A stretch of 12,890 nucleotides of DNA from Chlamydiota bacterium (lineage in GTDB: Bacteria; Chlamydiota; Chlamydiia; Chlamydiales; Rhabdochlamydiaceae): assembly GCA_023269365.1 (NCBI GenBank), contig JAHFTN010000029.1, forward strand, positions 1-12,890, read 5' to 3'. The notes beneath the pieces were generated by a model that was not told the origin of the DNA, did no database searches, and saw only the letters and a list, made by a program, of their open reading frames with translations. Shown here in pieces: positions 1 to 5,937 of this stretch. Made by a program: the position numbers and the translations under genes. The stretch's first letter is position 1; each line of letters begins with the position of its first letter.

Positions 1-139
1 TCGAAAGCAAGTAAAGAGGGGAATTTTAGACTGAATATAGCCAGTGCCGACATGATACAATCTAAAAAGCTGATCTTGCGCTCCTGTTTAGGAGAAGTAA
101 TTTGACTAAAACTTTCTCTGGCCACGCTTCATAAATCAC
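1..139 (-). pseudogene. 5' fragment of a DDE transposase gene, frameshifted, cut by the window edge
   Basis: Read on the minus strand from about 125 to 1, the frame gives SQITSPKQERKISFLDCI followed by MSALAIFSLKFPSLLAF. The D-C-x-M-S-A-L-A-x-F-S-L-K-x-P-S-L-L pattern is what I recognise as the N-terminal region of IS4-superfamily-like DDE transposases, which are common in environmental Chlamydiae. A stop (129-131) precedes a GTG at 123-125 in this frame. The overlapping frame upstream (139 to about 113) encodes VIYEAWPEKV, which resembles the start of the same protein, so the 5' end looks frameshifted. The rest of the gene lies left of the window, so I cannot tell whether the element is otherwise whole, and no terminal inverted repeat is identifiable. 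The family call is recognition by eye and the exact IS family is uncertain. Confidence 0.55.
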
Positions 140-158
140 ATCTTTGTTTTATTTAACC

Positions 159-290
159 TAAAAACTCCATCAGCGCAGAGGAAGAGCAGAGACGCTGAGA
201 GCGCAGAGGTTTTTTTTGGGAGGAAAGAATCCATTTTTTTCTCTGCGCTCTCAGCGTCTCTGCTCTTCCTCTGCGCTGATGGAGTTTTTA
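159..290. repeat. Perfect 50-bp inverted repeat with 32-nt spacer
   Basis: Bases 159-208 are the exact reverse complement of 241-290, with 209-240 as spacer, so the DNA or RNA could form a 50-bp hairpin. The arm begins with AAAAACTCCAT and continues as purine-rich GCAGAG/GACGCTGAGAG units of the CTCTGCG-type dispersed repeat seen in many bacterial genomes (recalled, no search done). No T-run follows either arm at the distance expected of an intrinsic terminator. It lies between the transposase fragment and the GxxExxY pseudogene, and its right arm supplies the last codons and the stop of that pseudogene. A perfect match over 50 bp suggests recent formation, or maintenance by gene conversion or mobility. 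Confidence 0.9.
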
Positions 291-585
291 ATCCCGTCTA
301 AATGGGAAATTAGGGAAGACTCAAAATCGAGGGCATTTAAAACACTGCGGTGAATTCCATTTTTGAGTATTGTCACGTTGAAATTAATGAGAAGACCCAC
401 CTGCTTACCCGTTAGACGTAGATAGGTAAGAAGCTGTGCCTTTGATTTTCAAGTTCAAAAGCCAAACAAAGCCTATACGCAGATTCTAGAAGCCCAGGAC
501 CCAGAATCTTATGAACTTCTATAGCAGCAGCGAGGATCTTGTGCGTTAGCTCTTGGTGCTGATAGATCAAATAGCCACCTTCTCT
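251..585 (-). pseudogene. GxxExxY-family gene, internally deleted and frameshifted
   Basis: The minus strand from 549 to 439 encodes LTHKILAAAIEVHKILGPGL followed by LESAYRLCLAFELENQR. This is the family signature G-x-G-L-L-E-S-x-Y with its upstream helix. A second frame from 439 to about 290 encodes AQLLTYLRLTGKQVGLLINF followed by NVTILKNGIHR, the conserved C-terminal half. The central part expected between ELENQR and AQLLTYL, roughly 45 codons, is absent and the two halves are in different frames, so no intact protein can be made. An in-frame TGA (586-588) lies just upstream of the first block and the original start is not clear. The second frame ends at TGA 251-253, inside the right arm of the 50-bp inverted repeat. 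GxxExxY proteins are short PD-(D/E)XK-like proteins of poorly defined function. Confidence 0.8.
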
Positions 586-906
586 TCACGAAAATATTCT
601 TTTGAAAAGAGTGTACATATCTATACGAAATTTTTCTAGCGGGAATTACTGAAAGAGAGGCCTCTTGCTGGTTCCTCCCGTTTTCGTGCATAAAACATGA
701 AAAATTTCACAGTTTTCCCTGGGAATAATGTGAGAATTTCACCGTTTTTACAGGGAATCGCATAAAGAGGGTCTAGAGGATCCTCTGAATCGGTCTCTGA
801 CGCGAAGGATTTAAGTTATAATGCGCTTATAATTAAAGCATTACGAGTTTAGTAACTTGCATTTGCAGCTCTACGATATTTAAAATATAAAAAAATAAAA
901 AATAAT
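586..906. other. Non-coding stretch between the pseudogene and the F-box gene promoter
   Basis: I find no supported gene here. The minus-strand frame 509-691 is open but has no ribosome-binding site, resembles nothing I know and overlaps the GxxExxY reading in another frame. The stretch holds two imperfect 23-bp direct repeats (703-757), a 12-bp perfect palindrome AGAGGATCCTCT (775-786), and increasingly A/T-rich DNA towards the promoter at 907. Confidence 0.5.
703..757. repeat. Two imperfect 23-bp direct repeats, 32-bp period
   Basis: Bases 703-725 (AATTTCACAGTTTTCCCTGG, then GAA) and 735-757 match at 19 of 23 positions. The first copy ends in the perfect 11-bp palindrome TTCCCTGGGAA (715-725). 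A 32-bp spacing is about three helical turns, so paired protein-binding sites are possible, but they lie about 180 bp upstream of the F-box gene promoter and no function can be assigned. Confidence 0.4.
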
Positions 907-936
907 TTGATTTTAAGAGAGCTGTTAATGTATAAT
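907..936 (+). promoter_or_regulatory. Sigma70-like promoter of the F-box gene
   Basis: TTGATT (907-912) and a perfect TATAAT (931-936) are separated by 18 bp in very A/T-rich DNA. Transcription would start near 943 and leave a leader of about 47 nt. The leader ends in AAAGGAG (977-983), seven bases before the ATG at 991. Nothing else nearby would use this promoter. Confidence 0.6.
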
Positions 937-990
937 TATATGAAACAAAACACATAACAATTAATGCAAATCAAATAAAGGAGCAAAAAA

Positions 991-1932
991 ATGAGCATTC
1001 CATCACCAAGAGCTCCAGACCTCACCTGTGTCCAGACTCTGGGTCCTTCGGTTAATCCCTTTTGGGACATATATGCGTCCAGAGCTCCCATCAATACAGC
1101 GACCGACATCGTTAAATTGATTTTAAGTTATTTACCTCTTGAAGACTTAGGTCGTTCCTCTGTTACATGTCGGCAGTGGGCAGCTGGCGTATACACTTTG
1201 GTAGAAGAGGGCTACGATTTATCTAACCTTATCCGCCTTTCTAATGTCTGCAACCGCCCCATTCCTCCAGAATTTAGAGTTATAGGTCCTGCAGGATGGG
1301 AGCGATGTGGACTACCTGGCATTCCAAAATCCGTTCTCGATCTGCGGACAGCCATTCCGGGGATACTGCATCTTTTAAAGACATTGCGAGTAGAGGGAAA
1401 TGCCGGGGGCACGCTATTAACAATGCCAGCAGGTTTTACTTTGAATAAGCTTATAGAGTTTATGGCAGCATTTAGAGAGACCCATGGAGAGGAGGGTTCT
1501 GCAGCGAAATTTAGATTTATAACCTCGTCTTTTATCAGAGAGTTCGGGGATGTTCCCATTAGAGGAGGAATGGCATTTATAACAAACGCTCTCCTTGAAG
1601 GAAGTCGAAATAAAACCGTCGAGCAACAAGAGGCGCTTGTAAAGGAAAATGGGTGTGTGATGCCAGATGTCTTAACAGCCGCTACCCTTGCTATGGTTAC
1701 CTACATGGTGTTTCATCAGAGGTTTTTATTTGAGGACAATTTGACGAGGATCTATACGCGTTGTTCAAATAAGACTAATGACAGGAGGAAAGTTATTATT
1801 GGGGGCTTCGCCCCGGCCGGCCTCGGCGTCGACTTCAACGTCTTTGACTATGACAGCATCGGCGTCTTTGCCCTGTGGAAGTTCTTGTGGCCATTGGTAC
1901 TTGGAGACTTGAGACTTGGCAATGAGCATTGA
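991..1932 (+). CDS. F-box domain protein, candidate secreted effector
   Basis: 313 residues from ATG 991, which has a strong AAAGGAG site seven bases upstream. Residues about 38-68 carry an F-box pattern: DIVKLILSYLPLEDLGRSSV followed by TCRQW. F-boxes recruit Skp1 of eukaryotic SCF ubiquitin ligases, and F-box families are known to be expanded in amoeba-infecting Chlamydiae, so the likely role is to direct host ubiquitination from outside the bacterium. No leucine-rich repeats, ankyrins, signal peptide or membrane segment are visible. A C-terminal block with IIGGFAPAGLG and FDYDSIGVFAL (about residues 270-297) resembles, from memory, a module shared by a large paralogous family in these bacteria. 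The DNA from about 1800 to 1880 is much richer in G/C than the rest of the gene. The gene is single, with its own promoter and terminator. The F-box call is fairly firm; secretion and target are inference. Confidence 0.75.
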   Translation: MSIPSPRAPDLTCVQTLGPSVNPFWDIYASRAPINTATDIVKLILSYLPLEDLGRSSVTCRQWAAGVYTLVEEGYDLSNLIRLSNVCNRPIPPEFRVIGPAGWERCGLPGIPKSVLDLRTAIPGILHLLKTLRVEGNAGGTLLTMPAGFTLNKLIEFMAAFRETHGEEGSAAKFRFITSSFIREFGDVPIRGGMAFITNALLEGSRNKTVEQQEALVKENGCVMPDVLTAATLAMVTYMVFHQRFLFEDNLTRIYTRCSNKTNDRRKVIIGGFAPAGLGVDFNVFDYDSIGVFALWKFLWPLVLGDLRLGNEH

Positions 1933-1955
1933 TTCTCCTTGGGATTTGGATTTGG

Positions 1956-1981
1956 GCGGCGTCAGCCGCAAAATTTTTTTT
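1956..1981 (+). terminator. Intrinsic terminator after the F-box gene
   Basis: GCGGC (1956-1960) and GCCGC (1965-1969) form a 5-bp G/C stem with a GTCA loop. AAAA and then eight T residues (1974-1981) follow. It lies 24 nt beyond the stop codon. The short A spacer between stem and T-run is slightly atypical, although upstream T residues could pair with it. Confidence 0.6.
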
Positions 1982-2015
1982 GGAAAATCACCTACCTTTC
2001 AGTAAAACCTCTTAC

Positions 2016-2111
2016 TCAATAGGCAGCGATCTCTTTATAGAGTACACGTTCACGAATTAATTCCTTCTTAGAGCTGCGCACAAAAAAGGGGATTGGGGAA
2101 TATCTAGCCAC
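2016..2111 (-). CDS. Possible small protein, 31 residues
   Basis: A short minus-strand frame runs from GTG (2109-2111) to TGA (2016-2018) and encodes a basic 31-residue peptide containing RYSPIPFFVRSSKKELIRER and ending in YKEIAAY. GGAAGGA (2121-2127) sits nine bases upstream as a plausible ribosome-binding site. The codons look like ordinary coding sequence rather than random intergenic DNA. It starts 38 bases from the divergent ATG at 2150, so the two leaders would overlap. I do not recognise the peptide. It could be a real small protein or the preserved 3' end of a lost gene. Confidence 0.35.
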   Translation of the reverse strand: MARYSPIPFFVRSSKKELIRERVLYKEIAAY

Positions 2112-2121
2112 TTGCTAGAAT
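2093..2121 (+). promoter_or_regulatory. Possible promoter of the Asp23/AmaP-like pair
   Basis: TTGGGG (2093-2098) and TAGAAT (2116-2121) are separated by 17 bp, 28 bases upstream of the ATG at 2150. The -35 is poor. If the 31-codon minus-strand frame is real, this element overlaps its start region. Confidence 0.3.
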
Positions 2122-2149
2122 CCTTCCAAAAGCTTTAAGTGAGGCTGCC

Positions 2150-2554
2150 ATGCGCAATTCGTTGGGAAATATAGATGCAAAAGAGCTGGAGCTGCCAGAA
2201 ACGGCGTTCATTCGTGACATAGAGAGCAAAGTCTTTCAGTCGATCGTCCTTCAGGTGTTAAGCCGGATTGAGGGAGTAGAAACTCTAGAGGGGAATTTAT
2301 TTGACAGCTTGCTAGGAGACAGCTTGGATGGGATCAAGGGGATCTCAGTTTCCCAAGATCAGAAGAGTCACAGTATCGCTGTACGCGCAGAGATTAACGT
2401 GGCGTATGGGGTGTCTATCCCGGAAAAGGCAGAAGAGATCCAAACTAAAGTGATCAAAGAGATCAGCCGTTTGACAAGTCTTCATGTCGCTTCTATCCAT
2501 GTGGTTTTTAAAAATCTGATCTCTATAAAAACGGCCTCTATTGCCCAAGGGTAA
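2150..2554 (+). CDS. Asp23/Gls24-family envelope stress protein
   Basis: 134 residues. The order of elements fits the Asp23/Gls24 (DUF322) family: an N-terminal helix around residues 23-42 (IESKVFQSIVLQVLSRIEGV), then GIKGISVSQD, a strand SIAVRAEINVAYGVSIP, and a helix ending in a hydrophobic strand HVASIHVVFKNLISI. In Firmicutes, Asp23 is anchored to the inner face of the membrane by AmaP and is linked to cell-envelope stress. The next gene, five bases on, encodes an AmaP-like two-helix membrane protein, which strengthens the call. ATG 2150 is preceded by AGTGAGG. The family has no catalytic residues to check, so the role is inferred from fold and neighbour. Confidence 0.7.
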   Translation: MRNSLGNIDAKELELPETAFIRDIESKVFQSIVLQVLSRIEGVETLEGNLFDSLLGDSLDGIKGISVSQDQKSHSIAVRAEINVAYGVSIPEKAEEIQTKVIKEISRLTSLHVASIHVVFKNLISIKTASIAQG

Positions 2555-2559
2555 GTCTT

Positions 2560-3048
2560 ATGAGAACGGGAAACCTTTTATTTAGCGCAGCGCAAGGATT
2601 TTTTGCCTTGTGTGTATTTTTATTAGGGGTTTTTGTTGTGAGAATTGAGCATGCACCCCATCTGCGCGCTCTTATTGAAAAAACCTTTTCCTTGGCTTGG
2701 GTGGGATACCTGCTACTCGGTCTGGGGGCCGTGTTACTCGTGGGCTTTTTCTTTATGTATAAGGGATCTTATTATCGAATTACAATGGGCGCTTTCCAAG
2801 CGCTCATTGATCCGCAGCTGATCCAAACCTTAGTGGAGCGTTACTGGAAAACGGTGTTCCCTGCCCATGACAGCAGAGTGCAGGTGTTAATTTCAGGGAG
2901 GCAGACACTGGAGATTATGCTTGAACTCCCCCCCTTTTCTCTAGAGGAGCAACTTCAAATTTTAGAGAGGGCAGAAAAAGCTCTAATGCAGCTACTGCAG
3001 ACGCAATTGGGCTACAACAAGCCGTTTGTTATTTCTGTATGCGCGTAG
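2560..3048 (+). CDS. AmaP-like membrane protein, partner of the Asp23-family protein
   Basis: 162 residues. Two hydrophobic segments, about 7-29 (containing FFALCVFLLGVFVV) and about 45-67 (containing YLLLGLGAVLLVGFFF), form a hairpin with a short loop. A soluble domain of about 90 residues follows. This is the layout of AmaP, which tethers Asp23 to the membrane through its cytoplasmic domain. AAGGG near 2547 serves as ribosome-binding site, and the gap to the upstream gene is five bases, so the two are co-transcribed and probably made together. The 3' end overlaps the convergent dehydrogenase gene by 37 bp. The fold call rests on topology and gene order more than on sequence motifs. Confidence 0.6.
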   Translation: MRTGNLLFSAAQGFFALCVFLLGVFVVRIEHAPHLRALIEKTFSLAWVGYLLLGLGAVLLVGFFFMYKGSYYRITMGAFQALIDPQLIQTLVERYWKTVFPAHDSRVQVLISGRQTLEIMLELPPFSLEEQLQILERAEKALMQLLQTQLGYNKPFVISVCA

Positions 3049-3806
3049 CGCAAAGAGAGCGCATCTCTAAGCAATCTTCTCACCCAACGCTTTGGAAGGA
3101 GCCTTCCTAGCCAAATAAGCCCTTGGGTGCGCCAGTCGATGATCAAGAGCTGTCTTTGCGTGCGGATCTGCTTTAAAATTAACCTTGTCGCTTTTTCGGT
3201 AGGCATAGTCATCTTATCTTTTTTCTGAGGGAAGTTCCCCGATGCGTGAGAGCGAAAGTCCGTGTCGATTTGTCCTGGGCAAGAGGTGAGGATGCGGATC
3301 CCGTAGGGTTTCATCTCTTCGTCGAGTCCCAAAGAGAAGGTGTTGAGAAAGGCTTTGGTCGCAGCATAGACACAAAATGTCGGATAGACAAAGAAGGCAG
3401 CAGCGGAGGAGATGTTGAGAATTGTTCCTGGTTTATTTTTTTCTCTCAAAGCACGGGCCCCTTCAATGGACAGCTCCATGACGGCTTGCGCATTCACTTG
3501 GAGCATCTCTTGAGAGAGGCTTGTTGAGTGGGACAAGACAGGCCCATAGAGCCCAAATCCCGCGTTGTTGATCAGAAGATCGGGTGTTTTCTCGTGGAGT
3601 AGGGGGATTAAGACTTGGCGGTCTTGTAGGCGAGATAAATCGGCAACAAGAATCTCTGTCGAAGGGGGTAACTGGCTTGCAACGTCTCTTAACTTCTCTA
3701 AATCTCTTGAGACTAGAAGAAGGGAATACCCCTCTTTTGCCAGAGCAAAGCTCAAGGCTTTTCCAAGGCCCGAAGTAGCCCCTGTAATCCATGCTAATTT
3801 TGACAT
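3012..3806 (-). CDS. Short-chain dehydrogenase/reductase, classical SDR
   Basis: 264 residues if started at ATG 3806. The same frame is open to 3857, but the extra residues come before the first strand of the Rossmann fold and would overlap the upstream gene much further. Visible motifs are TGATSGLG near the N-terminus (dinucleotide binding), Arg in LVSRDLEKL (typical of NADP(H) preference), NNAG, the catalytic serine in ISSAAA, YAATK (the Y-x-x-x-K pair) and CPGQIDTDF. It should be an NADPH-dependent oxidoreductase; the substrate cannot be read from the sequence. The ATG lies inside the 3' end of the phosphohexomutase gene (13-nt overlap), so translation is probably coupled. It is the last gene of the five-gene minus-strand unit and overlaps the convergent AmaP-like gene by 37 bp. 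Confidence 0.85.
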   Translation of the reverse strand: MSKLAWITGATSGLGKALSFALAKEGYSLLLVSRDLEKLRDVASQLPPSTEILVADLSRLQDRQVLIPLLHEKTPDLLINNAGFGLYGPVLSHSTSLSQEMLQVNAQAVMELSIEGARALREKNKPGTILNISSAAAFFVYPTFCVYAATKAFLNTFSLGLDEEMKPYGIRILTSCPGQIDTDFRSHASGNFPQKKDKMTMPTEKATRLILKQIRTQRQLLIIDWRTQGLIWLGRLLPKRWVRRLLRDALSLRYAHTEITNGLL

Positions 3807-5521
3807 AGGATATGTTTTTTTATAGCGTCGAGCAACACTTTTAGGTGTTGATCGCATGCCTGAATGCTCCCTTGGATATCTTCTATAGGGGCAGCGGAGG
3901 TGGCGGCATAAATTTTTACTTTGGGCTCGGTGCCAGAGGGGCGGATAATCAGGCGAGAGTCGTCTTCCAAGCGGAGGAGAAGCACATCGGAGATGGGGAG
4001 CTCTAAGGGGGAGGTTTTTTTTGTGGCAAGGGTTGTCTTGAGTCGTGTTTTATAGTCTTCGATATAAGATACGGATAAATCGCCCATCCTCCCTGGAGGA
4101 TTAGAGCGCAGCGTATGCATGAGGGCTTGGATCCGCTCGATTCCGATCTTGCCCGGCGTGAAATCGATGGAGAGTTGTTGTTCTCTATGCACCCCATAAA
4201 GCGTGTAGATTTCGTGCAACGCATCTACTAGGGTCTTTCCTTCGAGCTTCTTTTGGGCTGCGATCGAGGCGATGAGGCAAGAGGCGATGATGGCGTCTTT
4301 GTCCCTTGCATGCGTTCCCCAAAGGCACCCATAAGACTCTTCAGCTCCAAAGACAAAGTGTTTCCCGCCTTGAGGGGTCGTTTCCCAGAGATGGATTTTT
4401 TCTCCAATGTATTTAAAACCGGTTAACACCTCGATAAGGGCAATGCCAGAGGCTGTCGCAATTTTCTTTAGGAGTTCTGTTGTTACAATGGTTGTCACAA
4501 AGGCAGCTTGTGGTGGCATCGTCTGCTTTGTAGAGAGGAAATGGGCGCAGATCGCGGCCATCTCATTGCCGTTGAGGCGAACAGAAGCGCCCTTATGTCT
4601 TGCGACAACGCCTATCCTGTCGGCGTCGGGATCGGTTGCAATGGCGATGTCAGCATCGATCCTCTCGAGCTCTTGTGTACACAACTTAAGAGTTTCTTTG
4701 TATTCGGGATTGGGAAAGACGACGGTGGGAAAATTGCCATCTATAGTGACCTGGGGTTTAACGAGGTGTAGAGTGGAAAATCCCCAATCGGCAAGCGCTC
4801 GAGGGACGAGGGTGATACCAGTCCCATGTAAACTTGTGTAGACGATTTTGAGTGCAATGGGTTTTTTTAACACCTGTAAGGGGCGAATCGCCTTGAGATA
4901 CGCCTCATCTAAAGCGGCAGTAGAAGTGATCTCAATCAATGGGCTTGTGAGAGGGGCGAGCTTCACGCTAGAGAGGTCTTTAAGAGCTTCCACCTCCTCG
5001 ACGATCCCCGTGTCATGGGGAGAGACGACTTGCGCTCCATCGCTCCAGTAGACTTTATAACCATTGTATTCTTTGGGGTTGTGGGATGCTGTGATCATAA
5101 CAGCAGCGCTCGCTTTTTTTTCTCTACATGCAAAGGAGATGTAAGGGGTGGGGCGGAGCGCATCGAGCAAGTAGACGGTGATCCCATTGCCAGCCAACAC
5201 TTGCGCTGCTTGCTGTGCGAACTCGAGCGAGTGGTGGCGCGAGTCGAATCCGATCAACACAGAGGCTTTTGTGCTCTCTTGTTGTTTAAAAATGTAATTG
5301 GCAAGGCCTTGTGTTGCAAGGCGGATGGTGTAGATGTTGAGCCTTGTCGTCCCTGCTCCCATAAGGCCGCGGAGGCCTCCTGTGCCAAAGGAGAGCTCAG
5401 CAAAAAAGGCGTCGACAAGGGCTGTGGGATCTTTTTGTAAGAGACGGACCTGTTCTTTTGTCTTTTCATCAAAAGGGCCGCTGAGCCAGTAGTCGACTCT
5501 TTTTTGAATTTCAGGATCCAT
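3794..5521 (-). CDS. Phosphoglucomutase/phosphomannomutase (alpha-D-phosphohexomutase family)
   Basis: 575 residues, the length of the longer PGM2-like branch. The four functional loops are present in order: FGTGGLRG near residue 45, then TASHNPKEYNGYK around the catalytic phospho-serine (about Ser146), the metal-binding DPDADR (297-302), GAEESYG for sugar specificity (392-398), and the phosphate-binding RPSGTEPK (527-534). The enzyme interconverts hexose 1- and 6-phosphates in the cytoplasm through a bisphosphorylated intermediate. It would feed glycogen, cell-surface sugar or central metabolism. ATG 5521 has AGAGGAG immediately upstream, overlapping the stop of the preceding gene, which is nine bases away. 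All key residues look intact. Whether glucose, mannose or a pentose phosphate is preferred cannot be decided here. Confidence 0.92.
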   Translation of the reverse strand: MDPEIQKRVDYWLSGPFDEKTKEQVRLLQKDPTALVDAFFAELSFGTGGLRGLMGAGTTRLNIYTIRLATQGLANYIFKQQESTKASVLIGFDSRHHSLEFAQQAAQVLAGNGITVYLLDALRPTPYISFACREKKASAAVMITASHNPKEYNGYKVYWSDGAQVVSPHDTGIVEEVEALKDLSSVKLAPLTSPLIEITSTAALDEAYLKAIRPLQVLKKPIALKIVYTSLHGTGITLVPRALADWGFSTLHLVKPQVTIDGNFPTVVFPNPEYKETLKLCTQELERIDADIAIATDPDADRIGVVARHKGASVRLNGNEMAAICAHFLSTKQTMPPQAAFVTTIVTTELLKKIATASGIALIEVLTGFKYIGEKIHLWETTPQGGKHFVFGAEESYGCLWGTHARDKDAIIASCLIASIAAQKKLEGKTLVDALHEIYTLYGVHREQQLSIDFTPGKIGIERIQALMHTLRSNPPGRMGDLSVSYIEDYKTRLKTTLATKKTSPLELPISDVLLLRLEDDSRLIIRPSGTEPKVKIYAATSAAPIEDIQGSIQACDQHLKVLLDAIKKHILCQN

Positions 5522-5530
5522 AAGACTCCT

Positions 5531-5932
5531 CTAAGAGAGCTGTTTCTCAATCTCCTCTAGTGAGACCAAAGGGGCGTCTTTGTGGTTGATCCCTTCGCAG
5601 CGTCCAGATGTCTCTTTCCAACTTGCCACACTCTCTACATTTTCGTTCCACCAGGGGAAAGTGCGACACTGTTTGGGCCTAACTTCATAGACACTGCACC
5701 GCTTCCCTTCTAAGAAGACACAGTCGTAATTCTTTGCATCTTCTTTAAGAGAGAGGCGATCTCCCACTCTGCGAGTGTATTTTCTGATGAACTCCTCGAT
5801 GGGGATTTTTAGGGCATCCGCCATCGTCTCCGCTTCTTTGATAGAGAGCCATACGTAGCCAGGAGACCCTGTGCAACACTGTCCACATCCGGTACAGCCA
5901 AAGCGCAGTCCCTCTTTGTACCAAGGTTTCAT
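5531..5932 (-). CDS. YkgJ-family cysteine-cluster protein (putative Zn/Fe-binding)
   Basis: 133 residues from ATG 5932. It starts with FGCTGCGQCCTGSPGYVWLS, continues with YDCVFLEGKRCSVYEVRP and then KQCRTFPWW. The C-x-x-C-x-x-C-C cluster plus two more cysteines and the R-P-x-Q-C-R-x-F-P-W-W block define the YkgJ/PF03692 family. Members are thought to bind zinc or an iron-sulfur centre; their biochemical role is not settled. A TTG at 5944 could extend the protein by four residues and would overlap the upstream stop. The ATG, five bases after that stop (TAA 5938-5940), seems more likely, although neither start has a good ribosome-binding site, so coupling to the upstream gene is likely. The next gene begins nine bases after its stop. 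Confidence 0.85.
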   Translation of the reverse strand: MKPWYKEGLRFGCTGCGQCCTGSPGYVWLSIKEAETMADALKIPIEEFIRKYTRRVGDRLSLKEDAKNYDCVFLEGKRCSVYEVRPKQCRTFPWWNENVESVASWKETSGRCEGINHKDAPLVSLEEIEKQLS

Positions 5933-5937
5933 GTTTG

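Noticed and set aside
1..105. Plus-strand frame open from the window edge to TGA 103-105
   Set aside because: The opposite strand encodes a recognisable transposase segment, so this is its shadow.
509..691. 60-codon minus-strand frame
   Set aside because: It has no ribosome-binding site and overlaps the better-supported GxxExxY reading in another frame.
3040..3052. TGCGC-GTA-GCGCA hairpin between the convergent AmaP-like and dehydrogenase genes as a terminator
   Set aside because: It has only five base pairs, no T-run on either strand and lies within coding overlap.
4407..5440. Plus-strand frames opposite the phosphohexomutase gene
   Set aside because: They are shadows of a gene with all catalytic motifs intact.
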